From positions 592,100 to 656,099 of the forward strand of contig NW_022985199.1 of NCBI RefSeq assembly GCF_010093535.1: a stretch of DNA of 64,000 bases, written 5' to 3'. A program made the translations under genes and the position numbers. Under the pieces are notes generated by a model. It made no database searches. It was not told the DNA's origin and saw only the letters and a program-made list of their open reading frames with translations. This document shows positions 57,388-64,000 of the stretch, one piece after another (the first letter of the stretch is position 1; the number at the start of each line of letters is the position of its first letter). Source of the DNA: Lindgomyces ingoldianus. Taxonomy: Eukaryota; Ascomycota; Dothideomycetes; Pleosporales; Lindgomycetaceae.

Positions 57388-60300
57388 TTACTTTTTCTTG
57401 CCCTTGCCCTTTGCCTTGGATGGCGCAGAGCCATTGGAAACGACGCTGGTAGCTCGTGACGTCGTGGCAGATGTTGAACCGCCCTTGCCCTTGACCGTAT
57501 CCAGTTGTTTGTTCTGTGGGAGATTAGTAAACAGATCGATGAAAGGCTAGTTCGGGCAATCTGACCTTGACCCCATTTTTAGCTTTCTTCTTCACAGGAA
57601 GCTCCTCTTCCTCTTCTTCGGTCTCTTCCTCCTCAAGTGCACGCTTGCCTTTGACACCATTCTTGCCATCGCCATCCCCAAGCTCCCTAACCACAGTCTG
57701 AATGAGCGTGTTGCATCGGCGACCAATTTCCTGAGGTGTTCGACTAAGGAAGAACCAGTCGAAGCGGAAGAGAGGTGACTCGCGAATCTCGTCACGGATC
57801 TTCTCATAGATAGCATCGCCTTCCACGCCGTGCTTATCAAGCATAACTAGCAAGAATCGGTCCTCCTCCTCCGTGTAGATTTTCTTGTTCGTCGTCGACA
57901 CGGTGTATTTGATGACCAACTGTTGCAGTGGCATCCGGTACATGCTAATCTTCTTCCTAAGCAGGCGCTTCTTCTCCTCGCTATGGCGAACCTTTGCTTC
58001 CCCTTCTTCGACAACGTTGATATACTTTTGCCAATTATCGAGCGTCTTGTATTTCTTCCAGAAGACCTTCGCGTAGGCCTCGATTTCGTCGGCTTCTTTG
58101 CCGTCGACTTCCTCAGAGATGCCATCATAATTCTGGCGCCCGTACTTGGCCGACCCATTGAGAAACTGTTGGAAGTCTCGCTTGTTCCACTCAGGGAAGC
58201 CCTTCGCGATCAACCGCTCCTTCTCTTCCTTCTCTTCGTCAGTCAAAGGGGTTGCATTGTCAATCTCCTGTTGCGCCAGCTCCTGGTCAGCCTGTCGCAT
58301 CTCCAGGTCTTCTTCGGGGCCGTCCGGTAGGGGTGCTTTAATATTATTCTCCTTTCGATACCAAGCAGTCTCTTTATCTTGTAGCTCCCCCAGCTTCTCT
58401 GGGAAAAACTGGTAGTCGTGGATGATAACTTGCTTGGGCGCACGCGGGATTCGAGGTTGCTTGCTCTCCGTCCTACCTCCTGTCATCAATGCTTGACGGT
58501 AATATTTATCCATGGAGTATCCAATCTCCTTCCGCTCACGTTTCGAAGGGTTAATCCAACTGATGCCGATATCTTTCTTCCTAGGCTGGAAAGTCTCCCC
58601 ATTCCACTCATACGCAGAATCCGAGGTGAACTTCTGCAGATCGTCCAAGCCAAGTTTCTCGTACTTTGCGTTCAGCTCTGCAGTTCGCTCCTCACCGCGT
58701 CGTAGAATGGCGTCGATGTCATCCTCAGAGAGTTCTCCCGCTCCGGAAGCGAGACCAAGTGCGCCTTGGCTCTGGAAAACTTTTTCAGCACCATGTTGAA
58801 TCATAGTGAGAAGCTCATCCTTTGATGCTGCATTCTTTACAGGTTGCTGTGCGCGACCCTGCTGAATGACTAGCTGATCAAGACGCAGTTTCTGTGCTGC
58901 ACGCTCCAGGACTTTCTCCTCAATGGCATTCTCGGTAACGAATCGGAACACGACCACTTGCTTTGTTTGACCGATACGATGGGCTCGGTCCATGGCTTGC
59001 AAATCAGCCTGAGGGTTCCAGTCGCTATCGAAAAGAACAACGATGTCGGCGCTGGTCAGATTGATACCCAGACCACCAGCACGAGTCGTAAGAAGGAAGA
59101 GAAACTTCTCGGAACCTTCCTTATTGTACTCGTCAATTGCAGCAATACGATCTTCATGGGCAGTTGAACCGTCGATACGGGAGTACTGGTAGCCGCGCAT
59201 GACGGAATAATCCTCCAGAATATCAAGCACACGACTCATCTGCGAAAAGATAAGAACCCTGCTACCTTGGGCTTTCATGCGCTTCAGAAGCTTATCAAGC
59301 ATAACCATTTTGGCGGCGTTGTTGACCAAATGCTCATCGGTGGTATAAGGTGGACCGGGTTCAGCTCCTTCGAAGAGGTAAGGGTGGTTGCAGCATTTTC
59401 GAAGCTGCATGACGATGTTGAGAAGACGGGTCTTGGACTCCTTCTTGCCTGCAGCACCGTTGACGGCATCGATATCCTTCTCGAGGATCTTCTTGTACCA
59501 TTTGACCTGCATGTCGGCCATGCCAATGTACAAGTTAACTTCTTTTTTCGGTAATAGCGACTTCTCGACATCGCTCTTCACACGACGGAGCAAGAATGGT
59601 CGGAGGACTTTGTGCAGCTGTTTGACGACAGTATCTGAATCCTCGCCTTGACTGGAAAACCATTCGTCGAAAGCCGCAGCGTCGCCGAAGACGTCGGGAA
59701 GAAGGAAGTTGAGAAGCGCCCAAAGCTCGTGCAGGTTATTCTGCAGTGGAGTACCGGTGATAAGCAGACGGTTTCGGGAGTTGAACAGCCGAATGATCTG
59801 AGCAAGTGACGATTCCTCATTCTTGATACGGTGCGCCTCGTCAATGATAATGTACTCCCAGGCAAACTTCTTCAGGTGGGACTTCTCGCGAAGAATCATC
59901 TCGTAACTCGTGATGCACACATCGAATTTCTCATCGACAAGTCGGTCGGCAATCAGCTCCGCGCGCTCATCCTTGGCCCCTTGTAGCACCAAAACATTCA
60001 CTTCAGGAATCCACTTGCCAAATTCGCGCTTCCAGTTGTCCAAAGTTGATTTCGGCACGGCGACCAGATGGGGGCCCGTGATTCCTCCAATGAAGCGGAG
60101 ATAGCCGATGAAGGAGATAGTTTGCAGCGTCTTTCCCAGACCCATCTCGTCGGCCAATATACCAGAAATACCATTCTCGTGGAGGGAGATGAGCCAGTTG
60201 AGACCAGCGACCTGGTAGTCTCGCATCGTGCCGTTTTTGATGTAGCCTGGAGACTCCCGGAACACAGTCTCATTGTGGCCACCTCGCTTCTCCTCCCGAA

Positions 60301-61054
60301 CCAGCTCAGCATCTTCTTCCTGCTCCGTTTTGCGACGTCGCTCTGCGGCTGCACCTCCTTTTCGCGTCTTGCTGTTTTTCGCCTTCGCTTCATCCTCGGC
60401 ATTCTGGCGGTCGATTTCAGCAAGAACATCCTTGATTCGCGGGTTTGGGTTCGTGTCGATGAAATGCCGGAAGAGGTCCGTGAGGCCTAACAGGTATCGA
60501 AATCGTCGAATTGTGTCATCTTCCTAGATGAGGGAGAAGGACGTCAGAAAACACGCTCCACAAATATTTTGCGACGGAAGAAATTGTACCAACCTTTGAC
60601 GCGCCGAGACGGTCATGTTTCTTTCCGTATATGCTCTTGCGCATGTTGAAAACCTCCGACCGCCGCTTTCGGCCATCCGTTGGCGCTGCATCTCCAGCTA
60701 CGCTGCTTGCTGTTGTGTTGGGGTTTGTGTCTGAGTCCTGATATTGAGTCAGTTCTGCGCCGCGCGTGGCGTGAATGGGCGATGGGGAGTCGCGAACCGT
60801 GTAGTCTGGGGTGTCCTGGTAGTACTACAATATACAACGTTAGCCTGAAGTTCGAAAGAAACACTTGCGCCGTATCCAGTAATTCGTCAGACTTGGTCTC
60901 GCCGCTGGGGGAGAGTAGGCAACGCACTCACCGTGAACTTGCTGAAACCATTGGTAGATGCGTTCTGCTCCTGCATTTCTACGTCCTCATTAGTAGAAAC
61001 GTCGGCGGTAGACGGACCGTCCGAATCAATATTGCGAGTGCGCGAGGGCGCCAT
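57388..61054 (-). CDS. ISWI-type chromatin-remodelling ATPase (ISW1/ISW2 family)
   Basis: Four exons, 61054-60932, 60824-60594, 60523-57566 and 57513-57388, encode 1145 aa. The SNF2 motor starts with [20 protein letters not shown] and the Walker A loop DEMGLGKT (about 243-250), then the DEAH box (about 346) and the helicase C part with [16 protein letters not shown] and [12 protein letters not shown]. The HAND region ([19 protein letters not shown]), the SANT-like domain (about 894-950, [20 protein letters not shown]) and the SLIDE domain (about 998-1066) mark the ISWI class, which spaces nucleosomes. The N-terminal acidic/Ser-rich part and the [16 protein letters not shown] region fit the AutoN area. 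The last 42-codon exon encodes a Lys-rich tail (KAKGKGKKK). It acts in the nucleus with partner subunits. Whether it is ISW1 or ISW2 cannot be told from this. Confidence 0.95.
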
Positions 61055-61937
61055 GTTGCCCGTTTGGGCTTTACACGGAGAATAGTCCGGTATAAAATCT
61101 CTGGGGAATTGTTGCAGGATAGAGGTTTCGATGGGAGACGCGACAGAAATGTAGTGTTGATGAGGGTGGTGGTCGCGTCGAGGCCGTGGCGGAGAGGGTG
61201 AGCGAGTGAGGGTTGGTGTGAAGGAGTGCAGAAAGATTAAGGAAAGCACGTCTCTGTTACTCTTGGCGCGTTGAGCACGGACTAGAATTGCCTATCACGT
61301 GCATCCCAGTCCTCTTTCGCCGCACTACGAACTCACCAGGTTGACCATGGTCCCCTTCAGTTTCGCCCAACAACGAAGCACCTAAGCACGAATCGCCTTC
61401 ATGATACTCATTTAGTAAGGTTTTAGTAACGCGTGCAATTGAGGCGATATTCTCTATGACGTCATGGCTAGTGAATATCTCAATGGGTGTTGAGGAGCAG
61501 GGCAAGCTTTTTGGCACCGCTAGTATCAATCCCATTAAACGTGTTGTCCAAGAGAAGACTTGATTAAAAATTAATAGTTTCGAGTATCTCCGAAAGGATA
61601 TCTCACCTCTTCTTCCTACCACTTCTTTAAGCCGCCCACATGGTACTGTACAGTCAAAAGCAGAGTTGCAAATTGCTGCTTGTCCTTCCTAATCTATCTT
61701 AATGTTTAATTGGCATACTACCAATTTCTCTTCCATAACTGATAGATTGCGCTTGACAGCATATCCATTCTTGCGGGTAGGCTGATTTATGATAACTAGG
61801 AAGCGTGGCCTAGGGATCGCGTGGTCATAAGATACAAAGCGACACATGAATCCAAATGGGTATCTTCGAAGGTAATCCACAAACTTAATCTCATCCCCAT
61901 GCTCAAACATAATCGCTCCTGCCTTCTAAAATAACAC
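61055..61937. other. Upstream region of the ISWI gene
   Basis: No gene recognised; short minus-strand frames only. Confidence 0.45.
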
Positions 61938-63294
61938 TCAAACCTCACCCAGCACAACCTCCCAAGCAACATCCCCATCCCACCACCCCAATCTTCTAAC
62001 CCTCCTCTCGGTCACACAAACCGCAAAGTACCATCTAATGCTCTCCCAATTCTTTTGCATATCCTGCAACATCATCACCGAACAAATATGCACTTGCCGA
62101 TTCGCCGTCACCAACATATGGATCCTACTGGAAGGCGGTACGGAAGTCTGTTGTTGTGCGGAAGGACGACGGGAGAGGTAAGATAAGGAGAAGAGAGCAG
62201 TGTGGAGCCGTGGTTTGAGGGAGAGGAGTGTTGGGGAGGGCAGTAGCAGGGTTAGCATGTGTTGGAAGAAGATAGGATGCAGAGGGACTACCCGAATGTA
62301 ACCAGCGGCTAACTCGAAAACCCCCCACCCCAAACTTTCATTATCTAATTCCCCAGTACCCAACACCATCCCGAACACCTCTTTCGTCGTATCCCACTGC
62401 ATTCCAAAGGCCTTCAGATTTCCCCTGCCAGCCCCTCAGGCTGCTCAGAGCGAATGGCATCCTGGGCAGCAGAAAACGAACGCGCGTAGTCCTTACCTGT
62501 GGCAACTGTATAGTCACTGGTATTAAGAATGGGAGCTCGTGAGAATATGCTGGAAGAGAGTGTGTGGTATGAAACGTGAGCCACAACTAGCCTTTCGCTG
62601 GCGTGGAGAAAGAGGTAGAAACGTGATATCGGGTCCATGTGCGATGGCCTTTCGATGATAATTGTAGAATAGGATGGATGGGGAGGAGTAGGGGACTCAA
62701 GAGAAGGCGGGGGAGCTAGGATGTCTTCCTGATGTCGAGGTGGATGGGGTATATGCAAAGAGGATATCGGTACTTCTTCATACAATGATGTGACTAAGTT
62801 GTCCACAGGGAATGGGGTTATCGAGATTCATTTCAGCACTGGAGATACCTTGCCAGCTCCACCGGCTTGAGTAGTTTGGTTCTATTCACGAAGGGGCGAA
62901 GTCGTGAAGTCTTCGGGAGAGAGGGTAGCTAGTGTGTCTTCACCTGACGCAGCTGGTGATGGATCATCGCGCGTTTGAGAAGCCGAATCGTCTTCAGTCT
63001 GCAGAGCTTGACTCTGATCAGAAATCGTATACCCAGAAGACACATCGGCAGTGGAGGTCGAAGCAGCGTTGATGTGGTTAGAGATCCTACGTGGGTGTCT
63101 AAATATCGAGTAGAAGGTGAAAGGTATGGGGGTTGCTGGAGAGGTAGAGATCAGAGGAAGAGGGTGTCGTGGTGGTGTGTTCGAAAATACGAGGATTGCG
63201 CCGTTCCGTTTGGTGTGCTTGGAGGAGTGAATGCACGGCGTGAGGTTGAAAAGGCGGTGGTGAAATAGTCGGTTTGTTGTGGGGAAGACAACAT
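61938..63294 (-). pseudogene. Frameshifted gene of unknown function
   Basis: Open pieces follow each other on the minus strand: MLSSPQQTDYFTTAFSTSRR... (ATG at 63294); PLPLISTSPATPIPFTFYSI; RISNHINAASTSTADVSSGY; SLYEEVPISSLHIPH; RFYLFLHASERLVVAHVSYH; RSEQPEGLAGEI; LKAFGMQWDTTKEVFG; LGWGVFELAAGYIRVVPLHP; and IRWYFAVCVTERRVRRLGWW. At two places (near 63178 and near 62412) adding one base would join the frames smoothly, and stops near 62894 and 62850 lie where an intron may be. It is either a decaying gene or a real gene with assembly errors. The low-complexity Ser/Thr/Asp region near 62900-63070 looks like a disordered linker. I do not recognise the family. Confidence 0.5.
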
Positions 63295-63504
63295 GTCGAA
63301 TCTGAGCGATATAGGAAATTGGGTATTTTATCCTTTACTAATAGGCGTGAAAGCAACAATGTCAGCGGAAATTCCACTACTGTGAAGGCGGTGGCGGTCT
63401 GCATAGAACATGACCGTATCAACGCACCCTTCATGACACCCGACCTTATTTAACTACCTCTTGAGAAGCCGCATACGTGCAAGGAACCCATTCCCAGATA
63501 GCCC

Positions 63505-64000
63505 TCAACCCTTCTCACAGTCCCTCATGAACTCCACCAGCAACCCATTGAACTCCTCCGGCTTCTCCCAGAATGGCGAATGCAGCAATCCTTCCATCCG
63601 GAAACACTTCCCCTTCCAAAGCCTCTTCCACTTAATTTCATCCAGATAGTCTAGATTGACAAACGGTTCATCCGCACCGTTGACCACCGCAACCACTGTG
63701 CCGTCCTCCTCCTCTACGACTTTCCGCTGGTCAACTCCAACACCATGATTGAAGGCGTGCCACATCAAATATCTAGCTTTCCCGTCGGCCCTCCGCACCG
63801 CATCTTCCATCCAGGATTCAAACGGTGGACCAGTGACACAGCGAGAAAATTCAATGATTTCCTCCTCTGAGAGGTCTTTCTGGGCTGCGGCCGAGACATG
63901 CGCGTCCTGGCTCTTGAACCCGTGATGGGTTTGCTCGACACCAAGTGCGGGAGGTGAACCAACAATCATGAGGCCTCTAAGAGCGCCTTTTGGAAGCAGC
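63505..64000 (-). CDS. Alpha/beta-hydrolase, C-terminal part (runs off window)
   Basis: The frame enters at 64000 with LPKGALRGLMIVGSPPALG and ends at 63505. Features of the cap and C-terminal half of alpha/beta hydrolases are VVAVVNGADEPFVNLDYLDE (the Asp after the last strand) and a histidine near the end in MEGLLHSPFWEKPEEFNGLL (catalytic His candidate). The nucleophile is expected in the part outside the window. Possible hydrolase or C-C bond hydrolase; substrate not known. Confidence 0.8.
   Translation of the reverse strand, partial: LLPKGALRGLMIVGSPPALGVEQTHHGFKSQDAHVSAAAQKDLSEEEIIEFSRCVTGPPFESWMEDAVRRADGKARYLMWHAFNHGVGVDQRKVVEEEDGTVVAVVNGADEPFVNLDYLDEIKWKRLWKGKCFRMEGLLHSPFWEKPEEFNGLLVEFMRDCEKG

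Noticed and set aside
1..64000. tRNA, rRNA and CRISPR arrays
   Set aside because: No cloverleaf with intact A/B boxes, no rRNA-like sequence and no regularly spaced repeats were recognised by eye; a tRNA scan would settle the first point.

Overview
The window looks like nuclear DNA of a filamentous ascomycete (Pezizomycotina; the mix of genes suggests Leotiomycetes/Helotiales, but that is inference). Reasons: short introns of about 47-130 nt with GTNNGT donors and CTAAC/CTGAC-type branch sites, fungal-only families (Zn2Cys6 regulator, DUF7730, rhodopsin-fold membrane protein, NmrA-like oxidoreductase), and two very AT-rich, TpA-rich blocks that have the signature of repeat-induced point mutation (RIP). 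I rebuilt the gene models below by hand, joining exons so that every total length is a multiple of three.

Layout. 1-9.4 kb: start of a secreted protein (-), an MDP-1-type phosphatase (-), a secreted GH31 alpha-glucosidase (+) and the tRNA thiolase NCS6/CTU1 (-). 9.45-13.57 kb: a GNAT acetyltransferase gene cut near its 3' end by a complete, RIP-decayed 3.1 kb hAT transposon (8-bp target duplication, 26-bp terminal repeats, hAT dimerisation-domain relic). 14-31.9 kb: an S28 peptidase pseudogene, a metzincin protease, a DUF7730 protein, a rhodopsin-fold membrane protein, an RGS-domain pseudogene, an M20 carboxypeptidase, an F-box fragment and a 479-aa protein with a repeated LVRWVSRKD motif. 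32.4-41.4 kb: an 8.9 kb RIP island that I find bounded by 22-bp imperfect inverted repeats and an exact 8-bp direct repeat, so it looks like one large DNA transposon (possibly nested) sitting just upstream of a transcription factor gene.

41.5-48.5 kb: an accessory-looking block with a Zn2Cys6 regulator, an NmrA-like oxidoreductase interrupted by a 657-bp MITE, an amidase pseudogene and a FAD monooxygenase. It could be the remnant of a specialised-metabolism cluster. 49.5-64 kb: mostly housekeeping and conserved genes: a luciferase-domain (DUF5519) protein, a class II aldolase, a class 3 lipase, GET3, an ISWI chromatin remodeler, a frameshifted gene of unknown function, and the end of an alpha/beta hydrolase.

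The main theme is gene decay by transposons: three separate insertions have hit, or landed beside, otherwise readable genes. In the two interrupted coding sequences, removing the element and one copy of the target duplication restores an open frame. No tRNA, rRNA or CRISPR array was recognised.
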